From: DATKKK01 sp964354625
Lineage (GTDB): Archaea; Thermoproteota; Bathyarchaeia; Bathyarchaeales; Bathycorpusculaceae
Length of the DNA: 8,031 nt
Reading direction: 5' to 3'
Assembly (NCBI GenBank): GCA_964354625.1
Contig: CAYHAK010000062.1
Location: 1-8,031, forward strand
The translations under genes and the position numbers were made by a program. Numbering within the stretch: the first letter of the stretch is position 1; every line of letters starts with the position of its first letter. Positions 1 to 6,364 of this stretch are shown here, one piece after another. The notes beneath the pieces were generated by a model. It saw only the letters and a list, made by a program, of their open reading frames with translations, searched no databases and was not told where the DNA came from.

Positions 1-40
1 TCATTCTAGATCATAAAAACGTTTGAGTCTGGCCGAAGAA

Positions 41-60
41 ACTTAAATACTTCTTTAAAC
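41..60 (+). promoter_or_regulatory. Putative TATA region of the thiolase operon
   Basis: Two A/T-rich TATA-like stretches, CTTAAATAC (about 42-50) and CTTTAAAC (about 54-61), lie ahead of the thiolase gene. A start point about 25 bases further on would give a leader of roughly 25-40 bases. Which of the two is used cannot be told from the sequence. The assignment rests only on position and resemblance to archaeal TATA boxes. Confidence 0.4.
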
Positions 61-109
61 ACTTCTCAGTTTTCTGCATCGATATGTCAAAAACAAGGGG
101 ACACTAACC

Positions 110-1282
110 TTGAAAGGAAAGCCGCTCGTTTCGATTGTCTCTGCAGGATTGTCGAAATTCGGTAAGCTTGATGGTTTTTATGCTCGTGAGATTTTCGCTC
201 AGGCTGCCAAGGAGGCTTACGATCGCTGTCCGGTGCTTGAGCCGAAGAAGGACATCAAAGCCTTATTCGTGGGTCACATGGGCGAGTCCTATGAGCATCA
301 GGGTCACACAGGGGCCACGCTGGCTGATTGGGCTGGCCTGCTGCATGTACCTGCCACACGGACTGAGGCGGCGTGCGCCTCTTCAGGCGCGGCTCTGCGG
401 GCAGGAATTCAGGCGGTGCTTTCTGGCCTGTGTGATGTAGTAATGGTGGGCGGTGTCGAGAAGATGACGCACAGGAGCACGGCTGAGGTTACTGAGTATC
501 TTGCGATGGCTTCCGATTTTCCGTTTGAACAGTGGAATGGCATAACGTTTCCAGGGCTTTTTGCGCTGATGGCCACGAGACACATGCATGACTATGGAAC
601 GACTGAGAAGGATTTAGCGATGATAGCCGTGAAGAACCATTACCACGGCAGCATGAACCCGAAGGCTCAGATGCAGAAGGAGATAACGCTCGAAAGTGCC
701 TTGGGCTCGAAGGTCGTCGCATCGCCGCTCAAGCTGTATGACTGCTCGCTGATCACGGATGGTGCAAGCTGCCTCATACTTACCAAGCCTGAACTGGCCA
801 AGAAGTACACGGACAACGCTGTGCACATTATCGGAAGCGGACAGGCAAGCGACACCATAGGCCTCTACGAGCGCAAAAGCTTCACTTCACTGGCCGCCGC
901 GAAAATCGCCTCCAAACAGGCCTACGACATGGCAGACGTAGAACCAAGCGACATCGACCTTGCTGAGGTTCACGACTGCTTCACAATTGCCGAGTTGATC
1001 GCCTACGAGGATCTGGGCTTCTGCAAGCCCGGCGAAGGCAGAAGACTCATCGAGGCTGGCGAAACCACACTAGGCGGTAAAATTCCTGTGAATACGAGCG
1101 GCGGCCTCAAGTCGAAGGGCCATCCTGTCGGCGCGACGGGCACCGCGCAAGCCTATGAAATGTACCTCCAGCTTACTGGGCAAGCTGACAAGCGGCAAGT
1201 CAAAGACGCCAAAATAGGATTAACGCACAACTTGGGCGGTTCTGGTGCCACTGCGGTCGTGCACGTTTACAGGAGGACCTAG
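110..1282 (+). CDS. SCPx-type thiolase (acetyl-CoA C-acetyltransferase), archaeal mevalonate-pathway type
   Basis: Likely condenses two acetyl-CoA into acetoacetyl-CoA, the first step of the mevalonate route to isoprenoid lipids, in the cytoplasm. The 390 residues match a full-length thiolase. The nucleophilic cysteine is Cys89 in the motif EAACASSGAALRAG. Catalytic histidines are visible at His288 (AEVHDCF) and His338 (KGHPVGATG). Near the C-terminus the motif is THNLGGSGA (His374) instead of the CxGG loop of classical biosynthetic thiolases, which marks the SCPx/archaeal subgroup. The next gene, 2 bases downstream, encodes a DUF35 Zn-ribbon/OB-fold protein. In methanogens this pair forms a complex with HMG-CoA synthase that passes the intermediate along, so the same role is inferred here. 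The start is TTG at 110. The ATG at 84 is out of frame and closes after seven codons. AGGGG about 10 bases upstream is a weak ribosome site. A role in acyl-CoA breakdown cannot be excluded. Confidence 0.9.
   Translation: MKGKPLVSIVSAGLSKFGKLDGFYAREIFAQAAKEAYDRCPVLEPKKDIKALFVGHMGESYEHQGHTGATLADWAGLLHVPATRTEAACASSGAALRAGIQAVLSGLCDVVMVGGVEKMTHRSTAEVTEYLAMASDFPFEQWNGITFPGLFALMATRHMHDYGTTEKDLAMIAVKNHYHGSMNPKAQMQKEITLESALGSKVVASPLKLYDCSLITDGASCLILTKPELAKKYTDNAVHIIGSGQASDTIGLYERKSFTSLAAAKIASKQAYDMADVEPSDIDLAEVHDCFTIAELIAYEDLGFCKPGEGRRLIEAGETTLGGKIPVNTSGGLKSKGHPVGATGTAQAYEMYLQLTGQADKRQVKDAKIGLTHNLGGSGATAVVHVYRRT
1271..1276 (+). promoter_or_regulatory. Shine-Dalgarno site for the DUF35 gene
   Basis: AGGAGG lies inside the last codons of the thiolase gene, eight bases before the ATG at 1285. 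It fixes that start and indicates translation from a shared mRNA with the thiolase. Confidence 0.8.
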
Positions 1283-1284
1283 AC

Positions 1285-1686
1285 ATGACTGAACAACCAC
1301 CATTCACAATAGAGCAGTTCTGCAAGAACATAGGCCAAGGAAAAGTGCTGGGCGGCAAGTGCAAGAAATGCAGCATAATCCAGTTCCCGCCTAGACCGCT
1401 CTGCGTCAACTGCCTCTCAAAAGACTTCGAATGGGTCGAGATGCCTTCGAAAGGCAAGCTTCTGACGTACACGATTATCTACGTGGCGCCCACGCAATTC
1501 CAGCAAATGGCCCCCTACGTCGTAGGCATAATCGAACTGGAAAACGGCCTCAGACTGCCAGGCATGATAATAGACGTAGCATTGGATAAAATAAAGATAG
1601 ACATACCAATGGTGCTCGAGTTTGAAGCCTGCCAACCAGCCACACAATGGCCACAATGGCCAAGGTACCACTTCAGACCAGCTTAA
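1285..1686 (+). CDS. Zn-ribbon/OB-fold (DUF35) protein, thiolase and HMG-CoA synthase partner
   Basis: A 133-residue protein with the two-part DUF35 layout. The rubredoxin-like zinc ribbon uses Cys26 and Cys29 (CKKC) and Cys40 and Cys43 (CVNC). It is followed by a beta-rich OB fold from about residue 50 (KGKLLTYTIIYVAP) to about 115. In the characterised methanogen complex the homologous protein bridges thiolase and HMG-CoA synthase and binds the CoA moiety in a shared tunnel. The tight coupling to the thiolase here (2-base gap, AGGAGG ribosome site) supports the same scaffold role. The tail after residue 116 is rich in Trp, Pro and Gln (QWPQWPRYHF). The last 14 bases overlap the 3' end of the opposing HAD gene. 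The synthase gene itself is not seen downstream and may lie left of the window or elsewhere. Confidence 0.88.
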   Translation: MTEQPPFTIEQFCKNIGQGKVLGGKCKKCSIIQFPPRPLCVNCLSKDFEWVEMPSKGKLLTYTIIYVAPTQFQQMAPYVVGIIELENGLRLPGMIIDVALDKIKIDIPMVLEFEACQPATQWPQWPRYHFRPA

Positions 1687-2392
1687 GGTCTTTTTCGCCG
1701 CTCTTTCTTCCTTGTTCTGTGTTTATGTCCTCTATCAGCATAGGCAGGTCTGTTATTGCCGTTATGAGGTAGTTTGCTCCGCTGTTGATTAGCTCTTGTT
1801 GCAAGGAGGTTTCTGCGGGCAGGCCGACGGCCAAGACGCCCAGTTCGCGTGCACAGCGCATGTCGATACCTCCGTCGCCTACGACGACAGCCTCTTTTGG
1901 CTTGACCTTCAGCGCCTTCACAGCAACGCGAAGGTGTTCGGTGTTGGGTTTGACGTATTTGACTTTGTCTCTCGGTGTAGTAGCGTCGAAGTAGTCTTTG
2001 ATTCTGAAGTGGTTCAGAATATGTTCGGTGGATTTGTGGCTGTTGATAGTGCACAGGCCGATCTTCAGATTCATCCTCTTCAGAGTCTTTAGTGTGTCCA
2101 AAACGCCGGGCAGCAGCCTCGTGTTCTGCGCGGCCTCGAACTCGTGCTTCTCCGCAATCGCTAGGGCCTTTTCGCGGATTTTTCTGAACCTGCTCTCGGA
2201 TTTGCCTGCGTTTTTCAGAAATATCTCGGCCTTTTTGAGCATTTCGAATATACTTTCGTTGATTGAGAGCGTTGAGGGCGGGATTCCTGCGATTATCAGG
2301 CAGCTTCTGACTTCAGCCCTGACGGTTCGGTAGTCTAGGTTGAAGGCCGCGACTGTTCCGTCAAGATCAAAGATCACTGCTTTGATTGTCAT
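1673..2392 (-). CDS. HAD-superfamily hydrolase (phosphoglycolate phosphatase-like)
   Basis: A 239-residue cytosolic HAD phosphatase of unknown substrate. All four HAD motifs are present: DLDGT with nucleophile Asp9 and acid/base Asp11, the motif II threonine Thr115 (CTIN), Lys148 in VKPN, and motif IV VGDGGID with Asp173 and Asp177. Residues 15-90 are a helical insertion between motifs I and II, as in cap-type C1 enzymes, so a small phosphorylated metabolite is the likely substrate. Phosphoglycolate or a nucleotide are only the default guesses for this group. The ATG start follows an AAAGGA-like stretch that is very close to the codon. It is convergent with the thiolase/DUF35 operon and overlaps the DUF35 gene by 14 bases, so the C-terminal tail (GRKSGEKDLKLV) is encoded opposite the end of that gene. 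Nothing in the context fixes its pathway. Confidence 0.88.
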   Translation of the reverse strand: MTIKAVIFDLDGTVAAFNLDYRTVRAEVRSCLIIAGIPPSTLSINESIFEMLKKAEIFLKNAGKSESRFRKIREKALAIAEKHEFEAAQNTRLLPGVLDTLKTLKRMNLKIGLCTINSHKSTEHILNHFRIKDYFDATTPRDKVKYVKPNTEHLRVAVKALKVKPKEAVVVGDGGIDMRCARELGVLAVGLPAETSLQQELINSGANYLITAITDLPMLIEDINTEQGRKSGEKDLKLV

Positions 2393-2426
2393 ATCCTTTC
2401 TGCCTTCGTGGCTTGAAGCCTAGACA

Positions 2427-2434
2427 CCATATAC
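2427..2434 (-). promoter_or_regulatory. Putative TATA box of the HAD gene
   Basis: Read on the minus strand, GTATATGG lies about 35 bases ahead of the HAD start codon. It would place transcription start near 2405 with a short leader of about 12 bases. The assignment rests on position and similarity only. Confidence 0.35.
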
Positions 2435-2511
2435 GAGCGAGATATGCTTTGCGGTCAACCACGCCTGCGGTTCGACAACCTTACACATGCAGGCTTGCTG
2501 AGGCTTGACCT

Positions 2512-2740
2512 ATGAGGCGCGTCCGATGGTTGTTAATCGCAGGCAGACGGTTGGTTCTTCGCGAGCTGAAGGAGGCTGACACTGACGCCGTGCAAGAGTA
2601 CTCAGGAGACCCAGACGTGGTACGCTTCATGGACTGAGGGCCTAACAACCGAGAAGACAATTTGGCCCTCCATTCGGCGCGTGCGGACAGCAAGAGTCGC
2701 AGAGAAGCAAACTGAATATGTCACCATGTGCATGGTATAA
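2512..2740 (+). pseudogene. Decayed N-terminal half of a GNAT (RimJ-like) acetyltransferase
   Basis: From ATG 2512 the reading frame gives a recognisable GNAT opening, RRLVLRELKEADTDAVQEY, then DPDVVRFMD. It is cut by TGA at 2635-2637 exactly where the family usually has Trp in a motif like MDWGPN. The same frame continues GPNNREDNLA. One extra base near 2665-2670, in the run gccctcc, then moves the homology to another frame, giving IRRVRTARVAEKQTEYV up to TAA at 2738-2740. A functional member is about 170-190 residues. Here the half carrying the acetyl-CoA-binding motif (R/Q-x-x-G-x-G/A) is missing altogether. One nonsense change, one frameshift and a 3' deletion all indicate an inactive remnant. 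The homology call is from pattern recognition, not from an alignment. Confidence 0.75.
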
Positions 2741-2752
2741 AGCGGATGCTTC

Positions 2753-2977
2753 ATGAGCCTTGATGAATTCAGGAAGGAGAAACTGTGGCCCGTACTCGTG
2801 GAAGCAGTGCATGCCCTTGTTCTGTACCCAAGCCACAAGGCCTACATTAGAGACGTGATCCTGCCTGAAAAACCCGAAATCACCGCCTCAGAACTGGCTG
2901 CAAGACTCAACATGCCTGTTGGCGAGGCCATTGTGATTCTTGCTGAACTCGTCTCGGAAAAGGCTTCAAGTTCTTGA
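2753..2977 (+). CDS. Small helix-turn-helix-like protein, unknown function
   Basis: A 74-residue acidic protein that I do not recognise with certainty. Residues about 1-35 (KLWPVLVEAVHALVLYPSHKAYIR) look helical. Residues about 44-70 (TASELAARLNMPVGEAIVIL) have the spacing of a helix-turn-helix within a winged-helix fold, so a DNA-binding or protein-contact role is possible. Codon use and amino-acid composition look like a real gene. Weak points: there is no clear ribosome site, and a TATA-like GTATAAAG (2735-2742) lies so close to the ATG that transcription from it would begin inside the gene. The gene is in the same frame as the 3' fragment of the GNAT remnant and follows its stop by 12 bases, so it could have been brought next to it by the deletion that truncated that gene. 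Confidence 0.6.
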   Translation: MSLDEFRKEKLWPVLVEAVHALVLYPSHKAYIRDVILPEKPEITASELAARLNMPVGEAIVILAELVSEKASSS

Positions 2978-3057
2978 CGACGCAAGACTTTTCTCAGCGC
3001 CCGTCAGCGCTTTCTGGGCATCTGCCAAAGCTAATATGCCTCTTTCTTAAATGAACT

Positions 3058-3117
3058 GGTCTGCAGAGAGGCGTGTGTCTGTGGTTCAGCAGGGCGAAAG
3101 GAGAGACGAGGCAGACC
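3058..3117 (+). ncRNA. Candidate small structured RNA
   Basis: The perfect 7-base inverted repeat GGTCTGC (3058-3064) and GCAGACC (3111-3117) encloses 46 bases. Inside it a second pair, GTCT (3077-3080) with AGAC (3104-3107), and a small CTG/CAG hairpin can nest. A TATA-like CTAATAT (3031-3037) lies about 25 bases before the first arm, which is the right distance for archaeal initiation at its 5' end. A run of five T (3131-3135) follows, as in archaeal termination. The spacing of promoter, stem and T-run is coherent, but no known RNA family was recognised. A tRNA is ruled out because there is no T-loop and the element is too short. Confidence 0.3.
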
Positions 3118-3219
3118 TTAGCGCGCGCCATTTTTGTCCGTTCTCCGTCGTTTCCGTCGGTTTCCCTCATATGTCCGTCTTCTTGTCTGAACTCTGCCAC
3201 ACATCACACACACGTTCTA

Positions 3220-3242
3220 TGTGAGGCCACTGTTGCCTCACA
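3220..3242. repeat. Perfect 8-bp inverted repeat (hairpin)
   Basis: TGTGAGGC (3220-3227) and GCCTCACA (3235-3242) are perfect inverse complements separated by the 7-base loop cactgtt. A weaker GTGA...TCAC pair (3248-3262) follows directly. It could be a protein-binding palindrome, an RNA hairpin or chance. It lies more than 200 bases from either flanking gene, so no target is obvious. Confidence 0.45.
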
Positions 3243-3507
3243 ATTCTGTGAGATTTTGTCACGTTTTCCTCCATAAAACCCGGAAAAGTGCAGAGGCTGT
3301 CAACTGCCCAGAAAACCCAAGCAACCACAAAAGAAAGCCTACGGTGAGCAGGAGAATCGAAAGCGCGCGCCCGCATAATCACCCTTTTTTCTCTTTCAAA
3401 GAATGGGACTCTTTTCTAGAAATTGATCCAGCAAATCCTAAATCCAATTTCATACAAGACACCTGATTCTCAGTTTAGGGTGCGCTAAGGGGCGTCTATT
3501 GCAAGTT

Positions 3508-4569
3508 CTAGATGATATGGACACTTGAGGCCTTGAACGCGAGGAACACTTCAGCGTTCAGATTCAGTTCCATCTCGTTGAAAGAGCATTTGGTTATCTG
3601 AACCGTGATTGGCTTTCCAGCGTCGACTTCCAGCCTGACTACCGAATCAGAGTCAAGGATTTTGATGATTTTCCCTTTGAACGTGTTCCTGGCGCTGGAG
3701 GCGAATCGGCTTTTGGACAGTATTATGTCTTCTGGGCTGATGAAGACTGAGACTTTGCCGCTGTGATGGCCTATTGCCTGAAACTGTACGCCATTTCCAA
3801 CGTCAATGAGCATGGTACCGCCTTCCGTGGTTTCTGCGGAGCCCGCGAAAATGTTGTCTACAGCCGCGAAGCTTGCTAGTGTCTTGGAAAGCCTGCTGAA
3901 GACCTCTGCTGCCTTCCCAGTTTCTGTTATCTTTCCGTTTTCCAATAGCGCTATGCGCGTGGGCAGTCTTCTTGCCTGGAGCATGTTGTGCGTGGCCACT
4001 ACCACCGTGGTTTTGAGTTCGCGGTTTGCAGTAGCGATTGCTTCCTCGATGATTGAGGCGTTTCTCGGATCGAGGTTGGCAGTTGGCTCATCGAGCAGGA
4101 GCAAGGGCGTGTTCAAGGCCAGCGCTCTGGCGAGCGCCACTCTTTGCTGTTCACCGCCCGAGAGCTTTTTCGCGTCCCTTTTGTCGAAGCCTTCAAGTCC
4201 CACGAGCCTCAGTGCTTTCTGCACTTCCGCGTCGATCTTTTCCTTCTGCGTTTTCCTTGTTCTCAGGCCGTAGGCAATGTTGCTGTAGACTGTGGAGTCG
4301 AAGAGCACGGTTTTCTGGAAGACCATTGTGCTTTCCATTCGCATCTGCTCAATGCTCGCGCTCGTCACTTTGGTGCCTTGGGAATAGACTTCGCCTTTCG
4401 TAGGTTGCTGGATGAAGGCTAGTATTCTTAGCAGCGTGGTCTTACCCGAACCGTTGGGTCCAAGCAGACCTAGAATCTCTCCGGAGTCCACTTGCAGGCT
4501 CACGTTGTCCAGGGCAATCAGTGTGCCGTAGGTCTTGATGACGTTTCTGAGTTCGGCGATGGCGTTCAT
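3508..4569 (-). CDS. tupC: Tungstate/molybdate ABC transporter ATP-binding protein with TOBE domain
   Basis: The ATPase that powers tungstate (or molybdate) uptake from the cytoplasmic face of the membrane, 353 residues. The ABC domain fills residues 1-230: Walker A GPNGSGKT (37-44), Q-loop Gln85, signature LSGGEQQ (136-142), Walker B LLLLDEP (156-162), H-loop His194. After a linker, residues about 294-353 (NTFKGKIIKILDSDS to SSVHII) form a TOBE oxyanion-binding domain. In molybdate transporters of this layout, bound oxyanion in that domain inhibits transport, so direct feedback is plausible here. The ATG start is preceded by GGAG at a spacing of six and overlaps the permease stop by four bases (ATGA), so the two are translationally coupled. 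It is the last gene of the minus-strand operon. Specificity for tungstate is inferred from the TupA-type binding protein, not from this gene. Confidence 0.93.
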   Translation of the reverse strand: MNAIAELRNVIKTYGTLIALDNVSLQVDSGEILGLLGPNGSGKTTLLRILAFIQQPTKGEVYSQGTKVTSASIEQMRMESTMVFQKTVLFDSTVYSNIAYGLRTRKTQKEKIDAEVQKALRLVGLEGFDKRDAKKLSGGEQQRVALARALALNTPLLLLDEPTANLDPRNASIIEEAIATANRELKTTVVVATHNMLQARRLPTRIALLENGKITETGKAAEVFSRLSKTLASFAAVDNIFAGSAETTEGGTMLIDVGNGVQFQAIGHHSGKVSVFISPEDIILSKSRFASSARNTFKGKIIKILDSDSVVRLEVDAGKPITVQITKCSFNEMELNLNAEVFLAFKASSVHII

Positions 4570-5258
4570 TTTCTTCTCCTTTGGATGGCGTTTACTGTTA
4601 TGGTTATGCTGAAGACTATGGTGAGCAGTATTATGGCAAGGGCTATTGCGAGTTCGAGGTTGTGTCTTTGTGTTTCGGTTGAGATTGCAGTGGTGAGCAC
4701 TTCGGTGAGGCCGGCGATGTTGCCGCCTACCATTTGAGCTACGCCGAGTTCGGCTACGGCGCGGTTGAAGCTTGCTATTCCTGCGAGGAGGATTCCGCCC
4801 GTGGCTTCTTTCAGCATGGTCAGTGAGGCTTGTGAATCTGAGGCGCCTAGGGTCTTGGCTTGGTTCGCTATTTCGGGGTCAACGGCCTCTATGGCCGTCG
4901 TGGCGAGGCTGACGACTATGGGCGTTGTTAGGATGGCTTCCCCGATGATTATGCCTGTAGGCGTGTAGAGTAGCCCAAGGAAGCCTAGAGGTGCTGATCT
5001 TGAGAATGCCAGGAACAGGATCAAACCTAAGCCCACAGTTGGAACGCCTAGCAACGTGTTGAAGATTCCTCTCATTAGGAATCTGCCGCGAAAGGCCTTC
5101 GTTCCCAGCAGCATTGCTATCGGCAATCCCCAAAGGGTGGCGATCAACGTGGCAGCTCCCGAAACGAGTAGCGAACGTAGCGTGACCTCCACTAATCTTG
5201 GGTCGCCGGAAAAAATGAGTTGGAATGCCTTGGCTAGGCCATCCAGTATCTCGTTCAA
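4566..5258 (-). CDS. tupB: Tungstate ABC transporter permease
   Basis: The membrane channel of the importer, 230 residues, the usual size for TupB. Five hydrophobic segments are visible at about 30-52, 63-85, 92-120, 154-176 and 200-223. The cytoplasmic EAA-type loop that docks on the ATPase is at about 129-150 (ANQAKTLGASDSQA, conserved Gly138). The C-terminus is basic (QRRRK), as expected for the cytoplasmic side. The start is TTG at 5258, 33 bases after the tupA stop. The ribosome site ahead of it is weak (GGGAAG), and no ATG lies nearby in frame. The stop overlaps the tupC start. The small permease together with a TTTS-type binding protein points to tungstate (TupABC) rather than the larger ModB or WtpB systems. 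Confidence 0.92.
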   Translation of the reverse strand: MNEILDGLAKAFQLIFSGDPRLVEVTLRSLLVSGAATLIATLWGLPIAMLLGTKAFRGRFLMRGIFNTLLGVPTVGLGLILFLAFSRSAPLGFLGLLYTPTGIIIGEAILTTPIVVSLATTAIEAVDPEIANQAKTLGASDSQASLTMLKEATGGILLAGIASFNRAVAELGVAQMVGGNIAGLTEVLTTAISTETQRHNLELAIALAIILLTIVFSITITVNAIQRRRK

Positions 5259-5291
5259 GTCGCTTCCCTTTTTTTGTATAGTTCCGTTTTT

Positions 5292-6296
5292 CTAGTTATA
5301 AAGCTCTGGATGGCGCGAGTCTCTGTATTGTGGTGGGCATTCCCTTTTTGGAGTGCCGATGAAGGCGTAGTCTCTGATCCATTGAGCTTTTTGTTCGGTG
5401 GAGTTCTGAGTTGCCAGCTGGGCTGCTGCGCGGAATAGGCGTCCGCTTTGTCCGTAGTCGGCTTGGCCGAAGTCCTGTATGAGTTGTTGGCCTTCGTCGG
5501 ATATGAGGAACTTCATGAAGGCTATTGTGTCGTTGAAGTTTACGTGTTTGTGGCGTGTTTGGTTTACTGCTATGACGCTGTAGACATTGAGCAGCTCGTA
5601 TTTTTCGCCTATGAAGGAGATTAAGGCTATGGCGTGGTCTTTCTCGTAGTATTTGAGATATGTACCTATGTCCGACAGCGTGTAGGCCGTGAACTCGTTG
5701 GCCTTCATCAGCGTTTCGCCCATGCTTCCGCCTGCGTTTGCGCACCAAGACTCTGCAGACACGGTTGTGTAGTTGAATTTGGCTGATTTCCAGAGGCTCT
5801 GTTCCTTGTTGTGCGTGCCAGAGTTATCTCCTCTCGAAACCCACACTTTGCTGGTCTGGTTTCTACCATACTCAGCTATCTTTTTGAGCGCCTCTGTTGC
5901 GTTTTGTCCGCTGATTCTTGCTGGATCGTTCTGTGGTCCTACTATGGTGAAAAAGTTGTAGGCGATGATTTTTCTGGACATGCCGAAGCCCTCTTGCAGG
6001 AAGGTCAGTTCCTGAGAGGGTGAGTGGACCAGTATGGCGTCTACGTCGCCGTTTCTGGCTTGTTCTATTGCCACTCCTGTGCCTGCTGCAGTGAACTGGA
6101 GGTCCACGAGGTATTTTGCTTCGAAGGCTCTTTCGATTTCGCCCAGAAGGCCGGTTTCATAGAGGCTCGTAGTCGTCGAAACCAGCAGTCTTTTTCTCGT
6201 GAAATACTGGAGGTAGACCAACGTTCCAGAGACTATCAACAGCGTTGCTATGGCTGCGACTATGAACAGTTTTGTCCATGTTTTCACGTTTCTCAC
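5292..6296 (-). CDS. tupA: Tungstate-binding protein of ABC transporter
   Basis: The extracytoplasmic binding protein that captures tungstate and delivers it to TupB, 334 residues. A single hydrophobic segment (about 9-31) follows a short basic start and acts as signal or membrane anchor. There is no lipobox cysteine, so an uncleaved anchor is possible. Family motifs are clear: TTTS (41-44) at the oxyanion site, FTAAGTGVAIEQARNGDVD (68-86), and SRGDNSGTHNKE (154-165), the TupA signature that completes the pocket. The C-terminal tail beyond residue 300 ends ECPPQYRDSRHPELYN and extends past the usual TupA core. The start is GTG at 6296, giving a leader of about 14 bases from the inferred promoter. 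GTG at 6287 is an alternative that still leaves the anchor intact. It is the first gene of the tupABC operon, directly beside a ModE-like operator and a divergent ModE-like regulator. Some relatives bind molybdate as well, so the exact anion is not settled by sequence. Confidence 0.93.
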   Translation of the reverse strand: MRNVKTWTKLFIVAAIATLLIVSGTLVYLQYFTRKRLLVSTTTSLYETGLLGEIERAFEAKYLVDLQFTAAGTGVAIEQARNGDVDAILVHSPSQELTFLQEGFGMSRKIIAYNFFTIVGPQNDPARISGQNATEALKKIAEYGRNQTSKVWVSRGDNSGTHNKEQSLWKSAKFNYTTVSAESWCANAGGSMGETLMKANEFTAYTLSDIGTYLKYYEKDHAIALISFIGEKYELLNVYSVIAVNQTRHKHVNFNDTIAFMKFLISDEGQQLIQDFGQADYGQSGRLFRAAAQLATQNSTEQKAQWIRDYAFIGTPKRECPPQYRDSRHPELYN

Positions 6297-6320
6297 CGTT
6301 ATGTTTGGCTGTTCATATCG
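6297..6320. promoter_or_regulatory. Putative ModE-like operator between tupA and the regulator gene
   Basis: Imperfect inverted repeat CGTTATG-N10-CATATCG (one mismatch between the 7-base arms). The length of 24 bases and the CGTTAT...CATA.CG end pattern resemble the E. coli ModE operator of modABC as I recall it. It abuts the tupA start codon and covers the inferred tup start point near 6310, a position where a bound repressor would block initiation. The binder is inferred to be the adjacent ModE-like protein. Confidence 0.5.
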
Positions 6321-6328
6321 GTCTTAGG

Positions 6329-6340
6329 TTTATAAGAATT
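6329..6340. promoter_or_regulatory. Shared bidirectional TATA box for tupA and the ModE-like gene
   Basis: The stretch gGTTTATAAGAA contains the palindrome TTATAA (6333-6338) and reads as a TATA box on both strands. About 25 bases away, transcription would start near 6360 on the plus strand, making the regulator (ATG 6365) almost leaderless. On the minus strand it would start near 6310, just ahead of tupA. No other TATA candidate is seen in the 68-base gap, so the two directions probably share it. Confidence 0.55.
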
Positions 6341-6364
6341 GCGCCACAATAGTAGCAGAACGAA

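Larger units (their letters stand above)
2978..3507. other. Long intergenic stretch without a convincing protein gene
   Basis: About 530 bases between the 74-residue gene and the tupC stop. The open frames here translate to low-complexity Ser/Arg/Cys/His-rich peptides with no recognisable domain or ribosome site, so I leave them out. The visible structure consists of a candidate structured RNA (3058-3117) with a T-run after it (3131-3135), four TCCGT words between 3137 and 3178, a perfect hairpin (3220-3242), and a pyrimidine-rich run containing six consecutive T (about 3383-3395). The rest, 3400-3507, lies downstream of the tup operon and I see nothing definite in it. Confidence 0.6.

Noticed and set aside
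84..107. ATG at 84 as the thiolase start
   Set aside because: It is out of frame with the thiolase and reaches a stop after seven codons.
2466..2480. GGTTCGACAACC looks like a tRNA T-loop
   Set aside because: The flanking bases do not form a 5-bp T-stem, and no D-arm, anticodon arm or acceptor stem can be drawn around it.
3058..3117. tRNA with acceptor stem GGTCTGC/GCAGACC
   Set aside because: Only 46 bases lie between the arms (a tRNA needs about 58 or more), and the 17 bases before the 3' arm have no TTC-A-type T-loop.
3073..3466. Open frames in both directions in the long intergenic stretch
   Set aside because: The products are Ser/Cys/His/Arg-rich, have no ribosome sites and show no domain pattern, as expected of chance frames.
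3806..4422. Long plus-strand open frames opposite tupC
   Set aside because: They are antisense shadows of the ATPase gene. The minus-strand frame carries every ABC motif, whereas the plus-strand products are low in complexity.
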